DNA of 64,000 nt from CAYLJJ01 sp964384025 (lineage in GTDB: Bacteria; Myxococcota_A; Bradymonadia; UBA7976; UBA1532). Location of the stretch: NCBI GenBank assembly GCA_964384025.1, contig CAYLJJ010000011.1, positions 1 through 64,000 of the forward strand, read 5' to 3'. Both the position numbers and the translations under genes were made by a program. The notes beneath the pieces are model-generated. The model was not told where the DNA came from, did no database searches, and saw only the letters and a list, made by a program, of their open reading frames with translations. Positions 17,264-25,585 of the stretch are shown piece after piece (position 1 is the first letter of the stretch; every line of letters starts with the position of its first letter).

Positions 17264-17985
17264 TGCCGATCATCCCCAAGAGCAAAGCTGAAGGCTTCAT
17301 CCGAGCGGCCTTTGGAGAGAGTGGAGAGAACAGACCCAAAGAGAGCGAAGCGGACAACGGCTATAGAGCCTGGAGCCTGCCCCAAGCGACCCCTCAGAGC
17401 GACCAAGCGCTACCCAAGGAGCCATCACCTCCTCCCATCAGCGCCCCCCAGACATCTCCTGCGCCTCCCATCTTTGAGATCCCTGAAGGGATCCTTCAGA
17501 GCCTCTATGAACAAGCTGTTCTTCAGGGTCTAGAGGAGGGTAAGGGGCAGGTCTTCGCTGAGTTGACGGTCCTACAAGAGCGCTATCTGACCGCCATCGA
17601 GCAGCTCAACGCTGTCAGCTTGGAGCTTCAGAGTCGCAACCAACTCCAGCTCATCACCCTCTCCTGTCGCATCGCCGAGCGTCTGCTCCGAGATGAGTTG
17701 AAGGTCCGCCCTGAGCGCCTGATGCAGATGATCTCTGAAGCGCTGGCTGGTCTGGAGGAGCGTGATGAGGTGTTGATCCGCTGCTCTCAGGAGGACCATA
17801 CCTTCCTCTCAGAGCGCCGTGATGAGTTGGCATCAGACACGGGGGGAATCTTCTCCATCCGCATCCAGGCAGATCCCTCTCTGGAGTATGGTGACTTTAA
17901 ACTGGAGACCCAGCACGCCTCCACCGATGGGCGCCTCGCTCAACGTATCGCTCAGATCGAAGCGATCCTTTTGGGAGGACGCTGA
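17263..17985 (+). CDS. fliH: Flagellar export ATPase regulator FliH
   Basis: 240 aa. A Pro-rich variable N-terminus is followed by a helical region (LYEQAVLQGLEEGKGQVFAEL) and a C-terminal domain of the FliH/V-type ATPase stator class (SCRIAERLLRDELKVRPERLMQMISEAL). It holds the FliI ATPase at the export gate and C-ring. Assignment rests on this homology and on its place between fliG and fliI, with one-base overlaps on both sides. Confidence 0.88.
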   Translation: MPIIPKSKAEGFIRAAFGESGENRPKESEADNGYRAWSLPQATPQSDQALPKEPSPPPISAPQTSPAPPIFEIPEGILQSLYEQAVLQGLEEGKGQVFAELTVLQERYLTAIEQLNAVSLELQSRNQLQLITLSCRIAERLLRDELKVRPERLMQMISEALAGLEERDEVLIRCSQEDHTFLSERRDELASDTGGIFSIRIQADPSLEYGDFKLETQHASTDGRLAQRIAQIEAILLGGR

Positions 17986-19307
17986 TGCCCAAGGTGGCTG
18001 ACTTTGGCCTCGACTTAGAGGCGTTGACGAGACGCTTGGAAAGCCTGCCCCCTCCAATTACCCAAGGGAAAGTGACTCAGGCGGTGGGCCTCTTAGTTGA
18101 GGGTTTTCTGCCCAAGGCGCGCATCGGTGGCCTCTGTGAGATCAGCGTCGATGGAGAGCAGATCGAAGCCGAGGTCGTGGGCTTTCGTGGCCGTACTACT
18201 CTACTGATGCCCCTCAAGGAGTTGGGCGGGGTTCAGATGGGCAGCTTGATCACCCCTCTCCAGTCACACCCCAGGGTTCCGGTCAGCGAGGGCCTCTTGG
18301 GACGGGTTATCGACGGCTTGGGCCAGCCATTAGATGGGACTCCTCTGCCGCCTCCCAGCACCGAGGTTCCCCTCTATGCCGAGCCCCCCAGCCCCTTACA
18401 GCGCCCCCCCATCCGCTCACCCCTTTGGTTGGGCATCCGCGCGGTGGACAGCTTGCTTACGGTCGGGCGAGGGCAACGTATGGGGATCTTTGCGGGCTCT
18501 GGGGTGGGTAAGTCTGTGCTCTTGGGAATGATGGCCCGCAACGCCATCTCCGATGTCAATGTCATCGCGCTCATTGGAGAGCGGGGCCGCGAAGTCTTGG
18601 AGTTCATCCAGAGGGATCTAGGAGAGGAGGGCCTTAAGCGCTCTGTGGTGATCGCTGCTACCAGCGATACCGCCCCCTTGGTGAGGGTGCGAGCAGCCAA
18701 CCTAGCCACCAGCATCGCTGAGTTCTTCCGCGACCGGGGCGCTGATGTTCTCCTGATGATGGACTCCTTGACCCGCTACGCTATGGCTCAAAGAGAGATC
18801 GGCTTGGCCGCAGGGGAGCCGCCCACTACCCGAGGCTATCCTCCCAGCGTCTACTCTCGACTCCCACGTCTCTTAGAGCGAGCGGGCAACAGCCCCAAAG
18901 GCAGCATCACAGGGCTCTACACCGTGCTCGTGGAGGGAGATGATCTCAATGATCCCATCGGAGACACAGTGCGCTCCATCATCGACGGCCATATCTCCTT
19001 GAGTCGAGAGCTGGCGGCTCAAAATCACTACCCAGCCATCGACGTGCTCTACAGCGCCAGCCGGGTGATGAATGACGTGATCAAGCCCAAACACAAGCGC
19101 TCAGCAGGGCAGGTTCGTGCGCTGATGGCGGCCCATCGTAAGGCGGAGGACCTGATCCATATCGGGGCTTATAAGAAGGGCGCTGATCCTCTCATCGATC
19201 GGGCCATAGAGCGCATCCAGGGGATCCGCGCGCTGCTCTGCCAGGAGATTGAAGATCGAGCCCCCTCAGAGTTGAGCATCAAGCGCCTCCATGAGTTAGC
19301 GAGATGA
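17985..19307 (+). CDS. fliI: Flagellum-specific ATPase FliI
   Basis: 440 aa. F1-ATPase-like protein with Walker A GSGVGKS (about residue 170), GERGREVLEFIQ, Walker B VLLMMDSLTRYAMAQREI, and the flagellar/T3SS signature GLAAGEPPTTRGYPPSVYSRLPRLLERAG. It energises unloading of export substrates at the flagellar type III gate. Overlaps fliH by one base and the following motE-like gene by four bases. Confidence 0.96.
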   Translation: MPKVADFGLDLEALTRRLESLPPPITQGKVTQAVGLLVEGFLPKARIGGLCEISVDGEQIEAEVVGFRGRTTLLMPLKELGGVQMGSLITPLQSHPRVPVSEGLLGRVIDGLGQPLDGTPLPPPSTEVPLYAEPPSPLQRPPIRSPLWLGIRAVDSLLTVGRGQRMGIFAGSGVGKSVLLGMMARNAISDVNVIALIGERGREVLEFIQRDLGEEGLKRSVVIAATSDTAPLVRVRAANLATSIAEFFRDRGADVLLMMDSLTRYAMAQREIGLAAGEPPTTRGYPPSVYSRLPRLLERAGNSPKGSITGLYTVLVEGDDLNDPIGDTVRSIIDGHISLSRELAAQNHYPAIDVLYSASRVMNDVIKPKHKRSAGQVRALMAAHRKAEDLIHIGAYKKGADPLIDRAIERIQGIRALLCQEIEDRAPSELSIKRLHELAR

Positions 19308-19897
19308 GCGCCTCTCTCCTGTTTTGGTTGCTGCTCCTCCCTGGAGGTACAGGAGAGAAACCTGAGCCGAAGGCAGATCCAGAGAGCGAATATGGGGGTA
19401 CTCATACCCTGGTGGATGAGTTAAAGGCGGATCCCCCTTTGGACACTGGGGATCGTCTACGCATCTTTCGCCAGGCTCGCCAGCGCAAACAGGAGTTGGA
19501 GCGTCTAGAGGGTTTGATGGAGCGTCGAAGCCAGCGACTCGAGAGGGTACAGCAGGATCTGGAGGCTCGCTTTAAGGCGCTTCGTCTGCTTCAGGAGGAG
19601 TTGGCGGTCCTGAGCGAAGAGGAGAAGGAGCAGGAACAGAGCGCCGAAGAGCGCACCGCCGAAGAGATCGCTCGCAAGAAGCGAGTCAAGAAGCTGGCTC
19701 GCGTCTTTGACAAGATGAAGCCTGACGAGGCCGCCAAGGTGGTGCAGGCGATGGATGAGAACCTCTCAGTGGAGGTCTTGGCGCAACTCAAGCCTCGTCA
19801 AGCGGCGCGGATTTTGGGTGGAATAAAACCCAGCCAAGCGGCGCGGCTCAGCAAGAAGATGGCGAAGAAGAAGAAAAGGAGAGGAGGAAAGCGATGA
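19304..19897 (+). CDS. MotE/YlxF-like flagellar coiled-coil protein with MgtE-N-type domain
   Basis: 197 aa. A short N-terminal hydrophobic signal or anchor (SASLLFWLLLLPGGTG) is followed by a long charged coiled coil (residues about 55-115). A small helical domain of the MgtE N-terminal type follows (FDKMKPDEAAKVVQAMDENLSVEVLAQLKPRQAARILGGI shown in two parts: FDKMKPDEAAKVVQAMDE and LAQLKPRQAARILGGI). This is the architecture of MotE/YlxF. It sits exactly where fliJ is usually found, and no fliJ is seen, so it could be misannotated as FliJ; the signal sequence and MgtE-N domain argue against that. A periplasmic role with motor proteins is inferred from the family. Confidence 0.75.
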   Translation: MSASLLFWLLLLPGGTGEKPEPKADPESEYGGTHTLVDELKADPPLDTGDRLRIFRQARQRKQELERLEGLMERRSQRLERVQQDLEARFKALRLLQEELAVLSEEEKEQEQSAEERTAEEIARKKRVKKLARVFDKMKPDEAAKVVQAMDENLSVEVLAQLKPRQAARILGGIKPSQAARLSKKMAKKKKRRGGKR

Positions 19898-21087
19898 TCA
19901 ACCTGCTCTCTATGATCGGATCAGCACCCGCAAGCGCTCCAGGCTCCCAGGGCGCTCAAGCCAAGCAGCTCAAGGGCTCAGGAGAGCCTCTCTTTTCAAC
20001 CTGTCTAGGTCAAGCCCTTGAGGCACCGCAGTGGGAGGAGCACGCTGAGGCGACTGCTCCTCTCTCCTCTCAGGAGATCTCAGAGGAGGAGGTGTTTGAT
20101 TCAAAAGGGGAGATCTTCTCTTTGCTTCCTGACGAGGCGCCAAAGCAAGAGCCCCTGCTTAAGATGCTCAGCGTATTCTTCCAAAGCCCAAATAAGAGCC
20201 TCAGCGCGCTCTCCCAGAGCCCTGAAGAGGCGGTAGAGCGGGAGGAGCTGTCCCCAAAAAGTCATCCACTCCTTTGCTCCCCTGATGAAGCCCTCAAAGA
20301 GGCCGGAGGGAGCGCCCTCGCTGGGGGAATAGCTCAGCTCACCCCTCGCACAGGAGAGGTTCATCCAGAGCGAACAAAGCTTAAACAGCCAGAGCGGTCG
20401 AGCCCAAGAGCTGAGATCTCCAAGGAGCCAGAGGAATCGAGCGGACCTGAAGAGTCGGGAGAACCTCTCCTTGAGGAGGACGCGGTAGAGGGAGAACAGG
20501 AGCAGCAAGTCCCAGAAGAAGAGTTTGGGTTTGACCCTGCTCCAAAGCCCTCTTTGAGCGCTCTGGAGACCCAACTCTCAGAGCTTGAGGAGAGCTTGGA
20601 GATCCCCGAGCGAGCCAAGCCACTCCCTTACAAGATCAGCAAGAAGCGCAGCGCGTCAGCGCTCAAGAGGAGCTTGGGGCATAAGATCGCAGCGCTCCTC
20701 TCCCAACCCCAAGATCCAGCGCGGCTCTCCCCTCGGCTGCGCCTCTACCAGGCGGGGCTCTCTCGGAGAAATCTGCGTCAGCTCTCCGACAGCTTTCGTT
20801 TGCTTAGTGACGGCAGGCTTCATAGGGCGGAGGTGGAGCTACACCCCGCTGAATTGGGTCGTGTACAGATCAAGATGGAGATGCAGGAGCAGCAGCTTAT
20901 GCTGCGCTTCTCGGTTGGGGAGGCCAGCGTAGGAGAGGCCCTCAAGCAGCAGCTCGCGCCGCTGCGTGAAAGCCTTATGGCACAGGGGCTGCAACTCAAC
21001 CTCCACATCGAGGTTCAGCAGAAAGCCCAGAAACGACGGGGGAAACCCTCCTCTCAGCGCCGACAGAGGGAGCGACATCCAAGATGA
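19894..21087 (+). CDS. fliK: Flagellar hook-length control protein FliK
   Basis: 397 aa. The long N-terminal part is low-complexity, Glu/Ser/Pro-rich and poorly conserved, as in other FliK proteins. The C-terminal Flg_hook domain is clear (LHRAEVELHPAELGRVQIKM, then RESLMAQGLQLNLHIEV). FliK measures hook length and triggers the export specificity switch. Overlaps both neighbours by four bases. Confidence 0.88.
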   Translation: MINLLSMIGSAPASAPGSQGAQAKQLKGSGEPLFSTCLGQALEAPQWEEHAEATAPLSSQEISEEEVFDSKGEIFSLLPDEAPKQEPLLKMLSVFFQSPNKSLSALSQSPEEAVEREELSPKSHPLLCSPDEALKEAGGSALAGGIAQLTPRTGEVHPERTKLKQPERSSPRAEISKEPEESSGPEESGEPLLEEDAVEGEQEQQVPEEEFGFDPAPKPSLSALETQLSELEESLEIPERAKPLPYKISKKRSASALKRSLGHKIAALLSQPQDPARLSPRLRLYQAGLSRRNLRQLSDSFRLLSDGRLHRAEVELHPAELGRVQIKMEMQEQQLMLRFSVGEASVGEALKQQLAPLRESLMAQGLQLNLHIEVQQKAQKRRGKPSSQRRQRERHPR

Positions 21088-21761
21088 ACATCCAGGGGAT
21101 CAACGGGCCGGGCCTTCCCGGTTCAGGGGGCTCTGCGGAGGCCTCTGTAGAGAAGGAAGCTTTCCTCAAGCTTCTCGTCGCTCAGATCAGCAACCAAGAT
21201 CCCATGTCACCCCAGGGCTCTGAGAGCTTTATGCAGCAGCTCACCCAGTTCTCCACCCTAGAGCAGCTGATGAACCTCAACTCTGGAGTTGACACCCTCG
21301 CCATGGGGCAGCTCTCCAATAACAACCAGGAGGCGGTTCGCTTTGTCGATCGCGAGATCCTCGCCCGAGGAAACAGCTTGGAGTTGAGCGTAGGAGGGGA
21401 TGCTGAGATGAACTTCAACTTAGAAGAGGGTGCTCAGCGGGTGGAGGTTAAGATCTTAGACGAGAATGGCCGGGTGATCCGCAGCTTAGAGGAGGGGGTT
21501 CGAGGCTCAGAGCATCACCTCATCTGGGATGGAAAAGATGAAGAGGGCCACAGGATGCCGGAGGGGAGATACCAGGTTCAGATTCAAGCCTTTGGTGCTG
21601 AAGATCAGCCTCGGGCGGTGGATATGCTCGTTCGGGGGAGAGTTACAGGAGTCCGCTTTGATCGGGGCTATCCGGAGTTGATGCTGGGAGACCAGCGTGT
21701 TCAGCTTCGCGATCTCATTGAGGTGGAGAATGCGGGCTTAGAGCCTGAGATGCTGAGGTAA
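21084..21761 (+). CDS. flgD: Flagellar hook assembly scaffold FlgD
   Basis: 225 aa. The N-terminal cap signature is present (KEAFLKLLVAQISNQDPMSP, FTSTLEQL-like FSTLEQLMNLN). The later part is the FlgD tudor/fibronectin-like region (IWDGKDEEGHRMPEGRYQVQIQA). It caps the growing hook so that FlgE can polymerise. Placement directly before flgE supports the call. Confidence 0.94.
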   Translation: MNIQGINGPGLPGSGGSAEASVEKEAFLKLLVAQISNQDPMSPQGSESFMQQLTQFSTLEQLMNLNSGVDTLAMGQLSNNNQEAVRFVDREILARGNSLELSVGGDAEMNFNLEEGAQRVEVKILDENGRVIRSLEEGVRGSEHHLIWDGKDEEGHRMPEGRYQVQIQAFGAEDQPRAVDMLVRGRVTGVRFDRGYPELMLGDQRVQLRDLIEVENAGLEPEMLR

Positions 21762-21771
21762 AGGAGGCAAG

Positions 21772-22971
21772 ATGGCGGGCCTATTGGGTTCACTCTACAA
21801 CGGAAACACGGGTCTACGGGCCGCCTCTACAGGCATCAGCGTCACGGGAGACAACATCGCCAACACCAGTACGGTGGGGCACAAGGGCTCTCGGGCTCAC
21901 TTCGCGGATCTCATGTCAGAGATGATCGTGGGGCTGCGAGGGGGAGATCAGCTGGGTCGAGGAGTGCGAGTTTCTCGTATCGAGAAGATCTTCTCTCAGG
22001 GCGCCTTTCAGCAGACTGGCGTACCCACCGATATGGCCATCAGCGGCGACGGCTTCTTTATCCTCAAGAGCCCTGGAGCGGCGGAGAACCATTACTCTCG
22101 CGCGGGACAGTTCCGCTTTGATGATGAGGGTTTCTTGGTCTCTCCGATAGGGAGTCGGGTTCAGGGCTACGCCGCTCAGAACGGGGCTCTGTCGGGCACC
22201 CTCTCAGATATTCAGCTGGATCAGGGCAACCTCCCCCCCCAAGCCACCAGCCAGCTCGATATGATCAGCAACTTGGACCCTGACACCAGCCCTTTCCAGA
22301 CGACGGTGCAGGTCTACGACAGCCAGGGGAACACCCACGATCTGGACCTGACCTTGACTCTGGCAGCGGGGAACACCTGGGATCTCTCCGTGCTCCCCGA
22401 GGGGGGCGTCGCTCAGAACCTCGGGCAGCTTCAGTTTGACGCTGACGGTCAGCTCTTGGTGGAGCCTGCGGGGGTCGCGGTGATCGACTGGGGCAACGGC
22501 GCAGCTCAGAGCCAGATCAGCTTTGACTTTGGAGAGATCGGTGGAGAAGCCAGCAGCCAGTGGAACAGCGGAGAGAGCGAGATCCGCGTCTTGAGGCAGG
22601 ATGGCTTTGGAACGGGAGCCCTAGACAGCGTCTCGGTTGGAGATGATGGCATCGTTACTGGGGCCTACACCAATGGAGAGACCCGCAGTTTGGGACAGGT
22701 GGCTCTCGCTCGCTTTGAAGATCCGACAGGGCTCTTAGCGGTAGGGGGCACAGAGTTCGCGCAGAGCCCTCAGAGTGGCGAGGCTCTTGTGGGGACCGCC
22801 AATGCGGGAGGGCGAGGTGCCATTGTAGGAGCGGCTTTAGAGCTGTCCAATGTTGAGTTGAGTGATGAGTTTATCCAGCTCATCGCCTACCAGCGCAGCT
22901 TCCAAGCCAACTCAAGGACCATTCAGACAGCTGATGGCCTCATCCAAGAGGTCTTTCAGCTTCTGCGATAA
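21772..22971 (+). CDS. flgE: Flagellar hook protein FlgE
   Basis: 399 aa. N-terminal rod/hook motif (TGLRAASTGISVTGDNIANTST), the central FlgE D2-type region (DSQGNTHDLDLTLTL) and the C-terminal helix (NVELSDEFIQLIAYQRSFQANSRTIQTAD in family form). A strong Shine-Dalgarno AAAGGAGG lies at 21760-21767, fitting a highly expressed structural protein. It is the last gene of the operon; a probable terminator lies about 150 bases downstream. Confidence 0.95.
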   Translation: MAGLLGSLYNGNTGLRAASTGISVTGDNIANTSTVGHKGSRAHFADLMSEMIVGLRGGDQLGRGVRVSRIEKIFSQGAFQQTGVPTDMAISGDGFFILKSPGAAENHYSRAGQFRFDDEGFLVSPIGSRVQGYAAQNGALSGTLSDIQLDQGNLPPQATSQLDMISNLDPDTSPFQTTVQVYDSQGNTHDLDLTLTLAAGNTWDLSVLPEGGVAQNLGQLQFDADGQLLVEPAGVAVIDWGNGAAQSQISFDFGEIGGEASSQWNSGESEIRVLRQDGFGTGALDSVSVGDDGIVTGAYTNGETRSLGQVALARFEDPTGLLAVGGTEFAQSPQSGEALVGTANAGGRGAIVGAALELSNVELSDEFIQLIAYQRSFQANSRTIQTADGLIQEVFQLLR

Positions 22972-23121
22972 TCACCGGACTGAGCCTGAGTGAGGGTTCA
23001 GAGGAAAGGAGGGCCTATCGAGGAGAACGAGCGATGAGCGCTCCCCACGACCCAGGGGGGTGTGGCGGGCAAGACCCGCCCGAGTGCAGAGACCCAAGCA
23101 CTCGTCCTTGAAGTTTCGACG

Positions 23122-23154
23122 CCCGGCCGACCCAGCCGGGTTTCGTATTTTTTA
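23122..23154 (+). terminator. Probable intrinsic terminator of the flagellar operon
   Basis: CCCGGC (23122-23127), seven-base loop, GCCGGG (23135-23140), then a T-rich tract TTTCGTATTTTTTA. The stem is GC-rich and perfect. The position, about 150 bases after the flgE stop, is somewhat distant but reasonable. Confidence 0.65.
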
Positions 23155-23160
23155 GGGTGT

Positions 23161-23188
23161 AATTTCAGTCGATTATCCGGCTGAAATT
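23161..23188. repeat. 8-bp perfect inverted repeat
   Basis: AATTTCAG (23161-23168) pairs with CTGAAATT (23181-23188) across a 12-base loop. It comes seven bases after the terminator T-tract. It may be a second hairpin for read-through control, or part of a structured RNA. Confidence 0.5.
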
Positions 23189-23211
23189 TTCCAGCCAGCC
23201 CTGCATCTTTT

Positions 23212-23253
23212 GGTGGGGGCGATGAGTTTTTCGGTGGGGGCGATGAGTTTTTC
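23212..23253 (+). repeat. Two exact tandem 21-bp repeats
   Basis: The unit begins GGTGGGGGCGATGAG and ends with TTTTTC. The copies occupy 23212-23232 and 23233-23253 with no mismatch. The unit length is a multiple of three, but no supported frame crosses it. Exact identity suggests recent duplication or slippage. Confidence 0.85.
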
Positions 23254-23280
23254 GCAGGGCAGGGATCTCCGTTGTTCTGC

Positions 23281-23348
23281 TGTTGGCGGTCTTTACATCC
23301 CCGAATTTTTCGTTGATCCCACCCTTTCGTTTCCGCCAACCGCCAACA
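23281..23348. repeat. Long-range 10-bp inverted repeat
   Basis: TGTTGGCGGT (23281-23290) is complementary to ACCGCCAACA (23339-23348), with 48 bases between them. The right arm is preceded by a partial second copy (CCGCCAAC). This could close the stem of a structured RNA or be a pair of protein-binding half sites. Confidence 0.5.
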
Positions 23349-23684
23349 ATATTAGGTGCCTAAAGCATCCAGAGCCTCCAGCCTACTGCGTTTCTGACAG
23401 CTGAGATGTTCTGTGGGGAGGATCCTCGCGAGCTGTTCATTCGCCTCATTAAAGATCGCTCAAAGCGCCTTCAGGCAGAGCACAGCGCTCCTGGTCTTGC
23501 TCCCAAGTTTTGTGGCTGAGAGCCGCTCGATATGATGGGGGGAAAACTCTCCAAAGAGCCCTTGAAAGCAGCCTTCCCCTAATTTCGGAGGCAAGGTGCA
23601 TATGGCCACCCTGATTTGGAAGCGATTGAAGACTGTAGAATGGTCGCCATTTCCTGAAGCATCACTCCTCAGAGAGGTTTGCTC

Positions 23685-25046
23685 ATGATACACGTGCTCA
23701 GCCGCGCTCTTGATAAGTTCGCGCGGCGTTGGGTCCCTGACCCCTTCGCCCTCGCCCTGCTCTTAACTTTCCTTGCCTTCGTAGTGGTGAGTATTGTCAC
23801 TGAGGCCCCCTATGAGAAGCTTATCGGGCTCTGGGGTGGTCGCCTGAGCGATGGCGTCCTGCTCAAGCGCGAGGTGGGACTATGGCGACTCCTCGCCTTC
23901 ACTGCACAGATGTGCCTCATCCTGCTTACAGGCCACGCCCTCGCCAGCGCCCCAGCCGTAGCGCGTTGGATTGAGCGCGTCGCTGCCAAGGTTCAGACCG
24001 CCGAACAGGGGATTCTTTTGACGGCCTTGATCGCTATGCTCCTCGGCGCACTCAACTGGGGATTGGGCCTTATCGTTGGGGCTCTGATGGCCCGCGAGGT
24101 GGGTCGCGCAGCCCAAGTTAAGGGGATCAAGGTCCACTACCCCCTGTTGGGCGCGGCGGGCTTTACGGGACTCCTCATTTGGCATGGAGGGCTCTCAGGT
24201 ACCGCGCCGTTAACCATGACCCAAGTCAGCGGGCAGATCGTGGAGGGGCAGAGCTTGCCGTTGAGCGCTACGATCTTTAGCCCACTCAACCTCATCGTGA
24301 GCCTCGGTCTCCTCCTCACCGTGCCGCTGCTGCTCGTCAAGATGTTACCGAAGGAGGAGGCGCGGATCCCTCCTCCTCAAGAGGTGGAGGCGCGCTTTGA
24401 ACCAAAGCCCATCCAAAATCCCACGCCCGCTCAGCGACTAGAACACAGCCGCCTCCTCTCTGGGCTCTTTGCGTTCTTTGCACTCTACTATCTGTTCCAA
24501 TATCTCCGTATCATCGGCCTCAATCGCCTCGATCTCAACAGCATCAACCTCATATTTCTCACCCTCGGACTGCTCCTCCACGGCTCACCTAAGCGCTACG
24601 CCGAAGCCATCACTGAGGCGGCTCGTGGAGCCGGTGGAATACTCCTCCAATTTCCACTCTACGCGGGGATCATGGGCTTACTGCTGGGCTCTGGGGCTAT
24701 GGACCAAGTAGCTCATCTCATCGCGGCGCAGGCCTCCACTGCCACCTTTGAGCCGCTGACCTTCCTCAGCGCAGGGGTGGTCAACCTCTTTGTCCCCTCA
24801 GGTGGTGGGCAGTGGGCGATCCAGGGGCCATTGGTGCTCAAGGCAGCAGAGAACCTGGGGGTGCCTCAGGGGCAAGCGGTCATGGCCTTCGCGTATGGAG
24901 ATGAATGGACCAATATGCTGCAGCCCTTCTGGGCGTTGCCGCTCTTAAGCATCACCGGGCTTAAGGTTCGCGCGCTGATCGGCTACACCGCTACGTTGAT
25001 GCTCTTGGTGGCCCCAATCTATCTCATCGGTCTCATCCTCTTGTAG
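23685..25046 (+). CDS. atoE: Short-chain fatty acid transporter, AtoE family
   Basis: About 453 aa. The ATG at 23685 is preferred over a TTG at 23679 because AGAGAGG ends seven bases upstream. The protein is almost entirely hydrophobic with 11-13 predicted membrane segments. It carries the AtoE-family start (FARRWVPDPFALALLLT), the region NWGLGLIVGALMAREV, and the conserved FVPSGGGQWAIQGP. Family members move short-chain fatty acids such as acetoacetate or butyrate across the inner membrane. It is monocistronic here and convergent with the cupin gene. Confidence 0.85.
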   Translation: MIHVLSRALDKFARRWVPDPFALALLLTFLAFVVVSIVTEAPYEKLIGLWGGRLSDGVLLKREVGLWRLLAFTAQMCLILLTGHALASAPAVARWIERVAAKVQTAEQGILLTALIAMLLGALNWGLGLIVGALMAREVGRAAQVKGIKVHYPLLGAAGFTGLLIWHGGLSGTAPLTMTQVSGQIVEGQSLPLSATIFSPLNLIVSLGLLLTVPLLLVKMLPKEEARIPPPQEVEARFEPKPIQNPTPAQRLEHSRLLSGLFAFFALYYLFQYLRIIGLNRLDLNSINLIFLTLGLLLHGSPKRYAEAITEAARGAGGILLQFPLYAGIMGLLLGSGAMDQVAHLIAAQASTATFEPLTFLSAGVVNLFVPSGGGQWAIQGPLVLKAAENLGVPQGQAVMAFAYGDEWTNMLQPFWALPLLSITGLKVRALIGYTATLMLLVAPIYLIGLILL

Positions 25047-25081
25047 GCAGAGGATGTGTTGTCATTATTGAGTTCGAGCTT

Positions 25082-25585
25082 TTAGGGCTTGGGGGCTGTT
25101 TTGGGGGCTCGAACGGTCCATTTTTGATATTTCTGGGCGGGCCCAGGTCCTGCGAAGATTTGAAGCCCACTGAAGAGCTGCTCTCCATTTTGATAGCTGA
25201 CCTCGGCGTTGGCGGGCATATAGATCAGGGTCTCTGGCTTTACAACTGTTGTTTGACCATCAATCGTAATCCGACCTTGGCCCGAGAGCACATAAATATA
25301 TTCCTCTGTTGAGTCTCGATGGAGCGGTACTTTGACCTTAGGCGCTAAGGTAAGGTGCCCAATAAAGGCGTTCTTGCCTTGGGCCAATTGCTTAATCTCA
25401 GCTTTGCCGTGTGAAGCGATCCGATGGAGTGCTGCGCTGAGTGGGGTGATGGTGTGCGCTGGAGCTTCAGGTTCTGCTTGAACAATACCGTTCAAGGCCA
25501 AGAGCAGGGCCGAAGGCAGCCAAAGAGATGATAAGCAGAATAGAGATTTCAAAACACTCTCCAAAATATGTTTGTAAGTATTCAA
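25082..25585 (-). CDS. Secreted cupin-domain protein
   Basis: Up to 167 aa from a TTG at 25585. A second TTG at 25552 has GGAGAG a few bases upstream and gives a tidier signal peptide (KSLFCLSSLWLPSALLLAL). A single cupin domain covers residues about 70-150 (PLHRDSTEEYIYVLSGQGRITIDG, then LIYMPANAEVSYQNG). The usual metal ligands are incomplete: motif 1 has HRD rather than HxH, and motif 2 lacks the final His. An enzymatic role is therefore doubtful; a binding or regulatory role in the periplasm is possible. Its start abuts the stop of the lipoprotein gene upstream. Confidence 0.75.
   Translation of the reverse strand: MNTYKHILESVLKSLFCLSSLWLPSALLLALNGIVQAEPEAPAHTITPLSAALHRIASHGKAEIKQLAQGKNAFIGHLTLAPKVKVPLHRDSTEEYIYVLSGQGRITIDGQTTVVKPETLIYMPANAEVSYQNGEQLFSGLQIFAGPGPAQKYQKWTVRAPKTAPKP

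Larger units (their letters stand above)
22972..23684. other. Gene-free, repeat-rich gap after flgE
   Basis: About 710 bases with no convincing protein gene on either strand. It contains, in order, a 6-bp stem hairpin (23064-23080), a terminator-like hairpin (23122-23154), an 8-bp stem inverted repeat (23161-23188), two tandem 21-bp units (23212-23253) and a long-range 10-bp inverted repeat (23281-23348). Short open frames at 23034-23111 and 23406-23519 are not supported as genes. It could hold a non-coding RNA or a dispersed repeat element. Confidence 0.6.

Noticed and set aside
23064..23080. GGCGGG-CAAGA-CCCGCC hairpin as the operon terminator
   Set aside because: The stem is perfect but no T-run follows; the hairpin at 23122 with a T-rich tract is the better terminator.
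23034..23111. Short open frame MSAPHDPGGCGGQDPPECRD... in the gap after flgE
   Set aside because: Only 25 codons, overlaps a hairpin, no family and no clear coding signal; more likely part of an intergenic element.
23212..23253. Tandem repeats as a CRISPR array
   Set aside because: Only two units, directly abutting with no spacers, and no cas genes in the window.
23406..23519. Short open frame MFCGEDPRELFIRLIKDRSK... in the same gap
   Set aside because: It has some coding-like character and could be a gene remnant, but it has no clear Shine-Dalgarno and no recognised homologue.
23460..23693. 77-codon minus-strand frame overlapping the transporter start
   Set aside because: No recognisable domain or start signal, and it overlaps the ribosome-binding site of the transporter gene.
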